Assembly: GCA_034190875.2 (NCBI GenBank)
Contig: CM067357.1
Span: 20,696,644-20,760,643 of the forward strand
From: Urechis unicinctus
Lineage: Eukaryota > Annelida > Polychaeta > Xenopneusta > Urechidae
Length of the DNA: 64,000 nt
Direction: 5' to 3'
Part shown: positions 1-12,900 of the stretch, piece by piece
Position numbering within the stretch: position 1 is the first letter of the stretch
Layout of the letters: each line of letters starts with the position of its first letter
The notes under the pieces: generated by a model
What the model was told of the DNA's origin: nothing
The model's input: the letters and a program-made list of their open reading frames with translations, nothing else
The model's database searches: none
Program-made: the position numbers and the translations under genes

Positions 1-984
1 TCACATGCAGGTCTACTGATTGCAGCACCATAGACTTTTCTTCAACAATCAAAGGGTTTTTGTTGTATTGCGAAGTCATAACGAGCAGTTCTACAGTTGG
101 CGAGGACTTGTTTAAGATCTAAACGTAGGTCAAACACTTGTTGCTATGTCTTCTTTTGCATATGTGCCTTCAGCAGAATGGCACAATCTGAAGATACATC
201 CAACTTCGCGAGCAAACATCACCATCTTATAATCCTACATATACCAAGCTCGCAGCATGACACAAGGATTGTTTTGTTAGACATTGGCCAGTGCCAAATG
301 AATGATATAACCCATTGCTGCGCATTGTGAGGTTTGCACAGTACACCTCCCGTGAAATTGCCCTCTTGGCATTAGCCAGGTTGGTTACACCGTTTGCCAG
401 AGGTCAAACCGCTACTATGCGATTCACAAAATGCATAATCTTCTTGATAATAGGCAGATTATCATAGCGCGGAACCGACACATTAAGGATTGTAAGACTT
501 ATCAGAAACAAATACCTATTTAGGTCATTCATTGTGAAACGTAGAGTCCATGCGGTTACTTCTCTGTTCATAATGTACGTTATGTAATTAAAAGATTTTC
601 TGTTTGCAATACATTCAATATCTTGTCTGATATTCAGTCACAGGTTGCTCTTGTGATTTCATTGTTCTGGCCACCCTTCAAGAAATGTTGCAATATATGC
701 TGCCATTTAGACATGCAGCAAATACGGGCAACTTGCAGTTTGCTTACTATAAGGAATTTGTTGTATATCCTAGGTATAAACTTATAAATGATTTGTTACT
801 GCTTCGCTTAATAAATTGCAGCGTGCACTGACGTGAGCTTTGAGTGATTGTTACTACCATGTGTAACAGGTCAAACGCAGACTTTCGAATCGATGATTTT
901 CATTCCAGAAATAGAGGGTTTGTACGATGTGATGGCGAAATAATAGCAAGCTAATCTGCGTTCTGGAAGTTTAATGCTTCCTAG
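1..984. other. Single-copy AT-rich left edge, no gene seen
   Basis: I find no RNA gene, simple repeat or convincing reading frame here. A 77-codon frame at 97-330 is within chance length and has no recognisable motif. The last part (about 770-984) aligns weakly with 61431-61630, the start of unit D at the other end of the window, and so belongs to an old duplicated flank. Confidence 0.6.
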
Positions 985-1375
985 TATACTGTTAATAATA
1001 CGGTTGTCCAGAACGTCCAGGGCTAACTTCTCCCTACTGGCAGGACAACTGTTACTTCGAATAATGCGTCATAGTACGTAGCAACTTCGATATATTCAGA
1101 TTGACGTCCTATTGAATCAGAATTTTAGTGAAATAATAAGGCAATGTAGGGTGATTGAGGCTTATTTTGTGCAGTCTGGTCCCTCAGAATAATTATAAGT
1201 ATTGCCCCAGTTCTGGAGTAATTTAGCGTTGGAGATGGTGTTATGTGATTCCATGAATGTGTCAAGGATCAAAGGAATACCACAGTGTCAAGGTTATTCT
1301 ATTCCTCTCAAGAACGTGCTGGTTTGATCCAGCTTTGAAGACAAAGATAATTGTGTAGCACCCCAAGAATGTCGA
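985..1375 (+). repeat. E1, first member of a diverged tandem pair
   Basis: This stretch aligns in order with 1528-1905. Shared landmarks are the 'ttgtccagaa' block near 1003 and 1545, 'atattcagattgac' near 1092 and 1688, and 'ctttgaagacaaagat' near 1333 matching 'ctttgatgacagagat' near 1873. By eye identity is about 70%, with small indels. The same first landmark recurs near 61640 in unit D. No coding potential is visible. Confidence 0.7.
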
Positions 1376-1527
1376 CTCAATGTGCATATTATACTACACC
1401 ACAGCAGGCTTATATCTAACATATTTCTATGAGAACAAATCTCGCTACGTGGGTTGTCTTGAGAATACAACAAGTTAGGCTAAGTGGGATGATATTTGAA
1501 ATTCTGTGAGTTTTATACCTCATCGGA

Positions 1528-1905
1528 TGTTATCAATAATACAATTGTCCAGAATGTCCGCCAGCGGTAAGAATAATAATCAATCGATTATGATGAATAT
1601 GCATTGAATGCCGTTCTTCTTTGCACAGCTAACACAAAAGACCGCTGTTGGTTCAAATATTGCATCATAGTATGCGGCCACTCAGAAATATTCAGATTGA
1701 CTTTGTATTGAATCAAATAGTTAATGGACTAATTATGCTGGATGAATGACGCTTATTCTGTACACTTTTGTCTCTCATTAAGAATAATAAAAGCATAGCG
1801 CATAAATTGTTATAGAAAACTGCATTATCAGGATAATCCGTTTCTGTCGAGAGTTTGCGGGTTGAAATCCGGCTTTGATGACAGAGATTATTGTCGGACA
1901 CACAT
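1528..1905 (+). repeat. E2, second member of a diverged tandem pair
   Basis: Direct, collinear relative of E1 about 540 bp upstream, about 70% identical by eye. Just beyond it, near 1920-1950, the 'ccactactggctta' stretch matches unit D near 61880. The E region was therefore once adjacent to sequence now found in the A/D units. Confidence 0.7.
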
Positions 1906-2476
1906 AGTAGAATGGATGAGTCTCCGAGAGTGGACCACTACTGGCTTACATTTGCCATCCATCAATAATTATTCGCCCGTTGCTAATACGACGATATGTA
2001 AAACAAACTTGTAAGAGAGCAGGTACATGAACTTACACTAACGGATGTGTTGAACTTATCACCGGGGAGATATACAATGCAGTGATCTTATGATATGTCT
2101 ATAATCTACATAGCTAATCAAACCATGTAAAGCTTATCTAATAATTATGGGGGTCTAAAGCCGTATGTTCCTTTCTTTTGGCAAAATATTTATTATATAT
2201 TTTATCAACCAATTAAAGATGACAACAGTATGATTATGAGATGCGTAAATCAGCTAGATAAATACAATTCTGGTAAATTACAACACGCTTGCAAAATATA
2301 ATATATAAGTAGTAATTCGCTTCGCGGTTTTGCCGAGTCTTGGCACATAATGAACTTGTGGTGTAGCCATAAACCGCATACTGTGCGTTGGTTAATTTCT
2401 TGTTGCAATAATATAAAAAGAGACTGCCTATAGATTCCATGTATTAAGGCATCACAACCTTAAGCAAATACACTGC
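1906..2476. other. Left flank of the large duplication, no gene seen
   Basis: AT-rich sequence with no motif or reading frame above chance. It ends where similarity to copy 2 begins (2477 matches 30852). The sequence left of 30852 is unrelated to it, so 2476/2477 is one duplication boundary. Confidence 0.55.
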
Positions 2477-2685
2477 TAATAAATACGATAAAACTACCAC
2501 AATGTATTATAGTATTAGCAAACATTTATCTTATATGCTCTCTATGTGTTCTATCTTCATCAGAATGGTAATATATGTGCAATTTAGTTTTCGTTTCTTT
2601 GGCTTACAGCTTAATATCCTTATGTTAGTTTTGCACAGCAAAAGAGCTAGACAAAGTTTTAATTATCTGATAAAGAAAGGCTGCG

Positions 2686-2931
2686 TTGACGTTTGGCTAC
2701 TATCGGATCGCAAAGAAGACCCGAAATAGTTGTTTGTCGCGTGGAAAGGTGTGCATGGACGTATGCTTGCATTTAATTATACCTCTTCTAGGAGATATAA
2801 GCAAGGTAAGCCGCCTGGATGAGATTTGTAAAAATCGCTGTTTTCCAAGCATTAAGAACGAATTTGTTCGCGCACTGAGTTTATACAAATTAAACGTTTA
2901 TTATATAATATTGATCAAGATGAAACATTAG
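2686..2931 (+). other. Unusually conserved 81-codon open frame (copy 1), not recognised
   Basis: I do not recognise a family. The frame encodes a basic, cysteine-containing peptide and has no ATG at its beginning; the first ATG in frame is at 2755 (peptide beginning MDVCLHLIIPLLGD). Its interest is comparative: the same frame at 31069-31314 encodes an identical peptide with one synonymous change (V codon). By hand count flanking DNA differs at about 3% of sites, so about seven changes would be expected. An 'aag|gtaagc' sequence at 2803-2810 fits a 5' splice-site consensus, so an exon ending there is another reading. No acceptor, partner exon or domain could be identified. A chance cold spot or local gene conversion is equally possible. 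Confidence 0.2.
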
Positions 2932-3814
2932 TTATCGTTCTACCACCACATTTGTATGTTCTTATTGCACTCTTCTCACAAAACAGGCCCTAACACGTGT
3001 CTCACTTGTTTTGCTGGTGCCATAGATCAGTCATTTTGAAAACAGAATTTTGGGGTTTCGAGTAAGATTGTGGGTTTTGAGCAAGGGATTTCAGTCTACG
3101 TCCATGATTCTTTGCGCTTCCGTTATATTATTCTTTTCGAAAACTTCAATGACGAGAAAAGAGTAATTATCCAATACTTTAATAATATAATATTATTTGT
3201 GAATTGCTGTACAAGAACCAGACCAAATGCAGATCTATACAAATATAATCAACATATTTGGTTTTACACTAATTTGCTAATTTTTATCAGGTGTCACAAC
3301 TAATTGCAACCGATTCAATATTATAGTTGGCTTGTTCAACTCTCACGTGTAAAGCAATTAATTCATTATCTATTTGCAAATATGTTTTACATGTGAATCG
3401 AATAGTTCATGCATGATTCTAACAAGAACTGCGAGGCGGTAATCTCGTAACTTGTTGGATCAGGTAGTAGCTAATGTGGATTCGTGGTGGTCTTCATATT
3501 CTGCACATATTTGCGAATCTGATCACAATGTTTTGGTGGCAATTGTGGTGACAATTAATTGAGGAAGTTAACTTGGACCATATAAGTAATGGTACACGTA
3601 AATTGTTTAGTCATTTACATAATTTGTGTAATTCATTGATTGTGCACTCAATTACTTGAGTTGAAGTGATTAGTGTGGTGATTGTTCCAATGCTCAAAAA
3701 ATTGCAAACAACAGCAATAACTCTCAGTTTACTGCGTTGAAAAGCTATGAAATCATGGTGTTAGACAAGATTATCCTGACGTTATTATTGAGCGTTGCGA
3801 GCGTGTACTCATAC

Positions 3815-3858
3815 GTGAGATGATAATAATAACTTAGTTGCTAATATTATCATCTCAC
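3815..3858 (+). other. Perfect 14-bp inverted repeat with nested loop helix (copy 1)
   Basis: The left arm 'gtgagatgataata' (3815-3828) is the exact reverse complement of 3845-3858. Inside, TTAG (3834-3837) can pair with CTAA (3841-3844) across a TTG loop, leaving a 5-nt bulge. There is no run of T after it, so it is not a bacterial-style terminator. It lies just upstream of the first M1 module. Its function is unknown; a foldback-element remnant or cruciform-prone site are possibilities. Confidence 0.6.
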
Positions 3859-3898
3859 ACGCCAGATGTTATCTTGAGCACGAACCCATATTGATCTA

Positions 3899-4252
3899 TT
3901 GTCAAAGCACCATTCGTTTCAGACAGGCGCCGGAAAATTTTCACAATACCTTTTTCGAGAGAAATTTGAGAACGACCATATCAAATCAAGACAGACCGGG
4001 AATATTTGTAAATTGATGTCTATAAATGAATCTCGGTGTTTTAATGAATGTCAATGCGTACTGCACGAACAGCCTCAAGCCATTTTTATGTCCAATCATG
4101 CTATGTCACCGCCAGATTATGGAATAAACCGTTTTTATGCAAGAGCAAATGAGTTTATACGACATCAGGCTTTGCTACGGGGTCGTCTGATGTATTTACG
4201 GATGTCATTACTGCTAATCATACAGTATGTCCCTCAGGTGTTGGATGAATAA
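3899..4252 (+). pseudogene. Open frame overlapping module M1 (copy 1), probably non-coding
   Basis: A 117-codon frame with no ATG at its beginning, containing the phrase MSPPDYGINRFYARANEF. It aligns with 32282-32641 through an in-frame 6-nt indel, and its 3' half aligns in frame with M1 modules at 7430 and 14478. Two tests point in opposite directions. Between this M1 and the one at 7430 I count about 17, 4 and 13 differences at codon positions 1, 2 and 3, so second positions look protected. Between copies 1 and 2, however, I count five substitutions of which four change the amino acid, and the other M1 modules contain TAG stops. The best reading is a decayed coding relic or chance, not an active gene. 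Confidence 0.2.
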
Positions 4253-7200
4253 TCTATGAATTTAAAGCATGCTTTTATTCCGATTCTCCCTTTTCAATAG
4301 GCAATGTCAAAAGCCACTGCGTGCTCGATAATCACTTCATAGTGCAATGTCTCGGAGAGTGGATGTTGTTAATAGGCAGTTTTCTTATCGTACAGGGAAT
4401 AGCTAATGCATTCGTCTGCAAATTCATATTCCAGTCCTTCAATAGCTGTATATCTAACTAGCTAAATGTGTGCATATGTGCAAATACGAATCACAATATA
4501 TAACACCTACTTAATAACAATGAGTTCGAATTTAAGTATTCGATATTAAATGCAATGGCTTGGTAAATATATGATACCTTCATCGTTTTTACCAATTAAG
4601 CCTACGAACACGACGCATAAGTGTTCGCGAGACAGAGCGAGATATAAACATTTATTCGAAAATAAGAAAACATGCGGAATATAATGTTGTTCCTATTTTG
4701 TGCTTTGCATACCTTGCGCTGTTAACTGCTGATTACATTAATAACCAAGTAGACTTATTAAAGATTTCATGGCTAAAATCAGGATAGACTTTATTAAATA
4801 GCTTGTTGTCTAATCACATAAAAATGGTAACACTGCACAAAATTGTAACATTTGTAAATACTGGCTTGAAACTCAGCCACGTGTATGAAAGGTGACCATC
4901 CACTGGGCATATCGAATAACCAACAGAGTAGCTTGTCGATAAATGCTATGAACGTCCCGTTCAGGCAATAAGCCCAAAGCACAAAATGATACCGTCAGTC
5001 ACTTCGTGCTTCAAATTTGAATGCTATTCATGGATTAATAATTTAATGTACTCGACAACGGTTTTCAAATGCTAGCTATTTGCTCATGTGTTAAACGCTA
5101 TTTCAGTAAGCAACAGCCACAACATATACAGTTATTTGGTTAAATAAAATTATGTGTTCACTTATATCGAACCATTGATCATTGTGTGTTCAAATCTTCG
5201 AGTACGTAATGCCTTTTGTAAAAACAACAATGGTTGCAATTGTATATTGATATGATGGCTATTGATACTATGACCGTATAGGCTTACGTTACCTGAAATA
5301 TACTTAATTGGCAGACTTATATGTGTGTATCACTACCACATTAATAACACACTGTTTCCTATTGATTTGTCCTTGAAATGCGACGCGGCTGTTATTGTTA
5401 AATCTTGACAACATGTCTAACTCTACCTTAAGTGGTACTTTCTACGTGACTGCAAAGCTGTTAGGTCTAGCGACGGATTTGGCATTACGATTTCTTAACA
5501 TGTATTTTATGACAACATCTTGCATTGATGGTGCGATTCACATTTCGTCTTGGCTCATACCAAAAGAGTCACTGGTTTTTATGAGGATCTGAATAGTTAA
5601 AGATATATTTCGATGTGAACGCCCACACTTCTTATCTTGACCGGGTAATCGTGTTATGTGTTGCGTGGTAGACACATAGTTACGAAAATAATAGTTCCTC
5701 TCCTTCTGGCCCATGTTCAATGGTAACCATTTTAATTCGCAAGACGACCATTGCTACAAACTTACATAACACGGGTAAGACAATGCATGGCTCCTGTGTA
5801 ACTCATAGTTTTACGTGGAGTAATGTTCACTGCAGTAATCAATTCACCACGTAGGCGTACCGATTTACGACAAAATACCTTGAGTCATAAATAACACATA
5901 CTGTGGAATTACCCTATCAGCTTATAAAATAGTATGTTATATTGGTCATATATTCTATTACATTAATCCAACCTTCGAGGTCGTAGGTCACAACTGTTAT
6001 TACCATCAGTGATTTGCAAGTGTGCAGAAAATATGTACAAATATCGCATACAATTTACGTTATTGCATGTGGCGAGGAATTTTCCATGTTATTTGTGTCT
6101 ACGGTTTGTAAAATATGGTCACTGCAAGGTGTTATTTTCAGGTGTGGAAAATTGTTCACATTTACTGTTAGCTGTGGTTGAGCCATTCAAATTGTCGTCG
6201 CACTGAATAGTGACATTTGATAACGTATCGCCTTTCAATGGGGATATCATAAATGAAAGGTATGGTTGAGCAAGGATTCGAATAGCCTTTGTCAGGATAT
6301 TATGCTTACTTAGATGCTCGCGAAGTAACCTACACTGCCTTTTTCTAAGTGGGCTTTACATATGATTGCATCACTTGCAGATCCCGTAAAGCGTTAAAGC
6401 GGGTGATATTGGAATAATCAAATACAACCCTTCCCACTGGTAAATCACAATTCAATATGCACGTTTCCGGTTATTTATTTTGCTCCTACTTTCTCGAGAA
6501 TTGTACACAATGTGTGCGCAAATGATTTTAAGCTAATACATTTGTTGTAAAACCTTTGAAGACTTTACCATAGCAATTATTGTTTCTTTTCCCATTTGTT
6601 ATTATACGTCTTTCAGTTGTAGGCTATCAGGTAACGCCTGAATGTAGACCAATGAGATACATGCTTTGTTGTCGTTTTCAGACGTGTTTGTGGATATATG
6701 TAACAGAAGCATCAAGAAGTATCCGACAACACGCTTTGCCGTTTTCTGTGCGATACTATTATTGTAATGTTGACGAGGATCCAGGTGTTAAACCATCGAT
6801 GCACTGTTTTTCAACATTATTTGTGTCATTACCCAGATGGCTAACAGTAATTGTCTACCGTCATGTACCAGGATATACTCGCTTTAGTTGTGTTCGTTGT
6901 TAGCAAGGTGCTCTTAGTATGATAAACAGATACATATATAATTCATTTTGATGTTGTTGTCGGCAAGCATGGTAATAAGTCGAATGTTTGACGCAATAAG
7001 TTGCGAGGAATACTATTCTGACGCTTGCAATCCGCATATTTAATGTCTATGAATGTACCAGGTAGAACCGCTATGGTTTGCATGCTCTACCATAGCAATT
7101 TCCTAATTGGTTCATGAAAAGTAAATAATCAGATATACCACTAACAAACACCTGGTCACCAAATTAAAATTAAAGGCAGGAGATTTTCTTAAACTAAGCA

Positions 7201-7429
7201 GGCCATATTGAGAAACAGAGAATGATTGTGATGCTTGAACAGTGCCCCTTAAATAAAATCATCTGCTTGTCGCAACCAAACTGCCTACATTAGGAATCGA
7301 CGTGACAACCTCATGATCCCAACGCGAAGCAGTTATCCAATAATACGCCCATACCTTGTCATTACCAGCTTCAGTGTAGTCACGGGTATTTTTAGTTTAC
7401 TGCTTATCCATGTTTAAATCAATTTCAAC

Positions 7430-7745
7430 GCGTAATGAACGAATAGCCTCATGCGATTGTTTTGTCCAATTATGATATGCCACCACCAGATTATGGAATA
7501 AACCGTTTGTATGCCGGAGTAGATTAGTTTATACGACATCACGCTTTGCTACAAGAACGTCTAATACACGTACGAATGTCATTATTAATAATTATGGAGG
7601 TAGGTCCTCCATAGGTTGGATGAATAGTCTATTCGTTTAAAGCAAGCTTGTATTTCTTTTTTCCGTATAATAGGCAAAACCACAGGCCACAATTTGCAAA
7701 ATAATCACAACATAGTGCGGTGTCTGCAATGTCAGTGTAATAACT
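7430..7745 (+). repeat. M1 module, internal copy in unit A (copy 1)
   Basis: Aligns with 3990-4390, including the frame that reads PPDYGIN there, but here two TAG stops interrupt it where the first M1 has CAG and GAG. Similarity continues past the frame to the 'taggca...aataatcac...atagtgc' stretch, so the repeated unit is wider than the frame. Confidence 0.8.
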
Positions 7746-8479
7746 TCATCAAGACTACTGCATTATTCAGTTTATGCTTTGTTACCATATGAGTCAATTC
7801 GTATTGAACCTATGTGTAGAATATATAGCATGCATATGCTAGGCACCGAGCATAATCAAGTATCTAGCACATTCTCTTTCCCACTGCAATTTTCATATGA
7901 CCAGCAAACGGCGTGCTATGCATATTGTTTTTCGAATACAATAACCTTAAAGTATGTTTAACTAGGGAATATAAAAGGGGTATCAAACGTTAAGTAATAA
8001 TGTAGAACGGGTATTTTCGCGGACACAGATTTATACTCATTAAGGAGTAGCAAAAGCCTTCTAGTTGTATGTTGATACTGGTGTGGCATCATATTGTGAC
8101 ACGTTCACAAGACTTTTCTTAGCTCCTTCTTTTTGCTACAAGAGCGTCATCCACATACAACGCAGTATCTAGTTTCCGTTTGCTATCCAATATGATATCA
8201 CACTCTATTATATGAGACAATTGTACTCAAACACTGTTAGTGCGGGCAAATTCACAGGCCAACTAAAAATACACAAGCATCGGGTTTGTCATTTACAACT
8301 GTGATGATATGACGAGCCGTTGTAGATTAGTGAGTGTTCGTATTATCATCTAAATATATACATCATGATCATTTACTATTTTCGTTTTATTACAAACGTA
8401 CCTTCATATTTTTCAATAGTTTATATAAACAGAATCACAACCTGATGCCGTGATGTATCTGATACAAACAGGAATGTAA

Positions 8480-8650
8480 TAAGTTCATGTTTGATGTTTA
8501 TGTCAGAAGATATGGTAATATAGTAGTTGTTTGGGGCACTGAATACAAAGGACAACAACTTTGGCTGTACAAGAATGCAAAAGTTGAATTGCCAACTTCA
8601 TGGCAGACAGGTTAAGTTTTAAATACACATCAATCGCACTTTCTTCCAAC
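8480..8650 (+). pseudogene. Relic frame (copy 1), interrupted
   Basis: Reads about 33 codons including the phrase EYKGQQLWLYKNAKVELP and then a TAA. The copy 2 equivalent (37274-37489) has TAT at that stop, while unit D (63395-63540) also has TAA plus a 1-nt deletion. Sharing the stop with D makes it ancestral, so the longer frame in copy 2 arose by stop loss. It could be a fragment of a decayed protein-coding sequence; no family is recognised. Confidence 0.2.
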
Positions 8651-9883
8651 TACAAGTCTCACGTTTCATTCACCATAGGAATATTGATACGACAACTCTT
8701 TATTCTTTTGGTGGTTAATAAGCGTTATTATCTGCATATGCTGCACAATTTGCCTGTTAATCATGAAAAGACGAAAACCAACAGTTATTAAATGAAAAGA
8801 ACATAAAGAAACGGATCCACTTCATTGCTATCGTCTGCTTGACGATGATCAGTTGCCTTCACGGGGATGCCCATCCCTAGCCACTATACCCACAAATTAA
8901 TATTTACCAACCCGGTCGGTAAAACCACTTGGCAAATATGTAATCACGAGTATGCGATGTAAATTATTCTATGTAATTTGTCGGTTTCTAAAACGTGGAA
9001 TCGATTGTTATGCAATTATTCATCTAGACTGGCTCAGGTTGAGCATAATATCACAAAATGTAAACTGTTTATTTAAACTAACGTGAGATAATGGTGATAA
9101 AGCTCCTCATTGTAAACATCAGATTATCAATTAAATTGAAGGCTATCTGAAACTGCTGTCAAAGAGGTATCTGTATCTTGACGTACATGACATGTACGGA
9201 GAGAAGGAACCATTGTTATGACAAATATTCGTTAATTATATGATCAATGTCGCATCTGGATGGCAGACACGGTTTGATTGTGTGACAATAAATTTTATGG
9301 CCGGCTCTCATTTTGTATACAATGAATTTCTTCGTTTTCGAGTTATTTCAAAAGTAAGATACGAGCTGGTTCGGAAGCTTCTAGAATTATTTGCCAATAA
9401 ATTTGCATAATATTGAATCAAACGGTGGTACATGCCTTCTACAATCATGAAATGCCGCATCCACAATGGCCTCAACTGAGTGTCTGTCAAGGTCGATAAG
9501 GTAAAACCAGGTAGATCATGATGTGTATCAATGTTATTATCCTTGGTTGCGTTGTCGATAGTGAATGCAATAACTTGGTGAATATATATAATTAAACGCG
9601 TGACAGTGTGCTAAAACTAACTAATATGCTGATCCAGCAAGTTAGGCGACAAAATGTCGGCTGTCATTTTTAATTGTTACCCCATTTGTTGTTCTATAAG
9701 GGTATCTTGAAATGCCCAGGCTAGTGATTCAGCAGGGACCGATTACGTCTAAATGACATTAGGTTTATGAAGGTGACGGGGTAACCCAGCAATTGTGGTC
9801 AACTGGTTTATCTTTATCAACCATGTGAATATACATAATCATCATTAATTGTGGTGCTTTATGGTCATATATCTTTTGCACCC

Positions 9884-9971
9884 GCACACACTCACACATA
9901 CACACATACGTACACACACATGCATACACACACGCATGCACACTCAGGAACAAACGCACATACACACACAC
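9884..9971 (+). repeat. Interrupted (AC)n microsatellite, unit A copy 1
   Basis: AC-rich tract with interruptions. Its flanks and the 'acacacatacgtacacacac' start match those of the AC tract in unit B, so the microsatellite predates the A/B duplication. It is deleted from copy 2. Confidence 0.95.
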
Positions 9972-12900
9972 CCTTTCAGGCATTGAATCATACATACATG
10001 ATTAATCGTCCACCGCGGATTGATAGCTCATTGTCGAGCTGACGCGAGGGCATATGAGGCATCTGTTGTTACTGTCAGAAGAATATTGCAGCTTGTAACA
10101 CACTCGAGCGAGGACACGTTTTCCCCTACATTGTTCGATTCTTCGTTATTGTTGGTTCATCCCTGGCAGTTACTCCCGCAAAATGATTAGTCGGTACATC
10201 AATCACTGCGATACTTTAACGCTTTGGAGCTGTTAAGCTATGTAGGGTAATCAATTTACCGATCCGAAAGAAATACTAGTAATGCATTCGCCGTCTCAGT
10301 CGAACGCAAGGAAAATTAGCAGAAAATATATCTATTTCCTATTTATGTGCTTTGAATACCTTGCTTTTGTTAACTGCTAATTACATTAATAACCAAAAAG
10401 ATTATAAAAAGATGTCATGGCTTAAGTCAGGATAGACTTAATTAAATAGCTTGTTGTCTAATCACATAAACACGGTAACACTGCACAACATTGTTACATT
10501 TGATATAACTGGCTTAATACTCAGGCACGTGTATGAAGGATGACCATCCACTAGGCATAACGGAGAACCAACAGAGTGGGTTGTAGATAAATGCTATAAA
10601 CGTCATGTTCAGGCAATAAGCCCAAAACTAATAAAGAGGCCACTAGTCAGTTTGTGCTTAACATTTTAAAGCTATTCATGGATTGATAATCAAATGTACT
10701 CGGCAAACGCTTGCAAATGCTAATTGCTCATATAGTAAACGCTATTCCCGTGAGCAGCAGCCACAAATTACTCAGTTAAATGAAAGTATGTGTTTACATA
10801 TATCGGACACCTGAACATTTGGAGTTCAAATCGTCGTGTACGTAATGCCTTTTGTAGAAACAACACTGGTGGCAGTTGTCTATTGATATGATTGCTAACT
10901 GTTCTATGGCCGTATAAGCAGACTTATGCATGTGTGTCACTACCACATTAATGACTCACTATTTCCTACTGATTTGTCCTTAAAAATGCAGCGCGTCTGT
11001 AATTGTGTACGTTTACTCAATGAAAACATGTCTGGCACAACCTTAATTTCTGTGTTCTACTTGGCTGCAAAGCTGTTAGGTCTAGCAACAGATTTGGCAT
11101 TATGATTTCTTCACACGTATTGTATGACACCATTGTGCATTGATGGTGCAATTCCAATTTTGTCATGTCTCATACCGAAAATGTCACTGGTTTTTATGAG
11201 GAACTGAATAGTTCAAGATATTTTTCAACTCTGTTTGAATGCGCACAATTCTTATCTAGAGCTGGCCATGGTGCACTGTTTTGCGTGGTAGGCTCATACA
11301 TATGCAAATGATAGTGCCATTCTTTTGGGTCAATGTTCAATGGTTAACATTTCAATTCACAGGACGATCATTTTTAACGAACGTACATAACACGGGTAAG
11401 ACAATGTATGGCTCCTGTGCGACGCGGAGCTCTATGTTGGGTCATTTTATCGCCGCAAATACAAAATTCGCTGCCGTTTCACATATGAACTTGATTAAGG
11501 TTATGTTCACTGTTTGTTTATGAGTTCACCACGCGGGCTCGCGATTTCCGACAAAGTCATAAATAGCATAATCTGTAGCGTTAACTTTATCAACTTATAA
11601 AATAGTCTGTTATATTGCTCGTATCTTAATTAAATGAGCGAATATTGTTTTTCTTGTACATTAATAATAATGAATAACAGATAACTGTTGAAAGATATGG
11701 AAATTACTCCGTATATTCTATCACATTAATCAAACCTTCTAGGTCATAGGCCACAAATCATATTATTATCAGTGATTTGCATTTATACCGACAATATGTG
11801 AAGTACCTCCAATGTTATAAGGGTCAACGGTTTGTAAAATATGGTCTCTTAAAAGTGTTATTTTCGATATCAATGAAAGGCGGTACAATTTGTATTACAG
11901 CTTAACTGCCATCTGCGTACTATCATTATCAGACCACTGTTGATAATTGTTCACATCTACTGTAAGCTGTCGTTGCGAAATTCAGTAACTTTATTCAAAT
12001 TGTCGTCACACTGAAGAGTGACATTTGATAACATATCTCCTTTCAATGGGGGTATCATCAATGATGGGTATGGGTGAGCATGGATGCTAATAGTCATAGT
12101 TATTATGCTTATTTAGATGCTCATGAAGTAACCTACACTGTCTCTTACTAAGGTAGCTTTACATATGATTGCATCACTTGCAGATCCTGGAAAGCGTTAA
12201 AGCGGGTGATATTGGAATAATCAAATACTACCCCTCCCACTGGTAAATCACAATTCAATATGCACGTGTCCAGATTTTGTTTATGTAGCTCCTACCTTCA
12301 TGAGGGCCTTCTCCGTGCAACTCAGTTTGTATTCTGCTACGAAATTATTTTAGAGAATTGTACAAATTGTGTGTGCGAATGGCCTAAAAGAAGTACGTTT
12401 GTTGCCAAATCTATGAAAACTCAACCATAGCAATTAGTGTTTCCTTTTCTATTTTTTTTATACGACTCGCAGTTGTACACTATTAAGTTCTGATTTAACG
12501 CTTGAAAGTGGAGTAATGATTAATTGCTTTGATATTGTTGTCAAGGATATATGTAACAGAAGTGCATCAATAAATATCCGACAATGCAACTTTTGCGTTT
12601 TCTTTGCAACACTATCATTGTAATGTTGGACAAAATATTCAGTTGTTAAATCATAGCTGCACTGTTTTTCAACATTCTCTATGTCATTACCGGGATGGCT
12701 CCCTGTAATTGTCTACTGTCAGTGGATTAGATCGTAGATTCGCTTAAGTTGTATTCGTTTTAAGCAAGGTGCTCTTAGTACGATATACAGAAACAGATAT
12801 AATTCGTTTTGATGTTGTTGTCGGCAAGCATGGTAATAGGTTAAAAGTATGATATATTAAATTGCGAGGAATACTTTTCTGATGCCTGCAATCAGCATAT

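Larger units (their letters stand above)
3899..10320 (+). repeat. Unit A of copy 1, older nested duplication
   Basis: Collinear with unit B (10321-18410) but much more diverged than the two large copies. Paired landmarks are 4690/10340, 5330/10945, 6370/12175, 6700/12550, 6905/12765, 7105/13780, 7250/13925, 7725/16435, 8130/16810, 8430/17098, 9650/17610, 9850/17806 and 10262/18315. Sampled blocks are about 80-87% identical. Indels are frequent and usually not multiples of three, as expected of unconstrained DNA. Unit A contains module M1 twice (about 3990-4390 and 7430-7745). Confidence 0.9.

Noticed and set aside
2700-2888. 62-codon minus-strand frame, identical in both copies
   Set aside because: It lies within the more convincing plus-strand frame at 2686-2931 in a low-divergence stretch; its conservation follows from that of the DNA.
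3425-3470. Possible tRNA-like fold (short AACAAG/CTTGTT helix)
   Set aside because: No A-box, B-box or acceptor/anticodon arrangement could be fitted; only a weak hairpin remains.
9765-10042. His/Thr-rich and Cys/Val-rich frames over the AC and GT repeats (also 17767-18070, 24380-24661, 46158-46515 and 52052-52274)
   Set aside because: Simple-sequence translations. They begin and end in unconserved flanks and change frame between copies.
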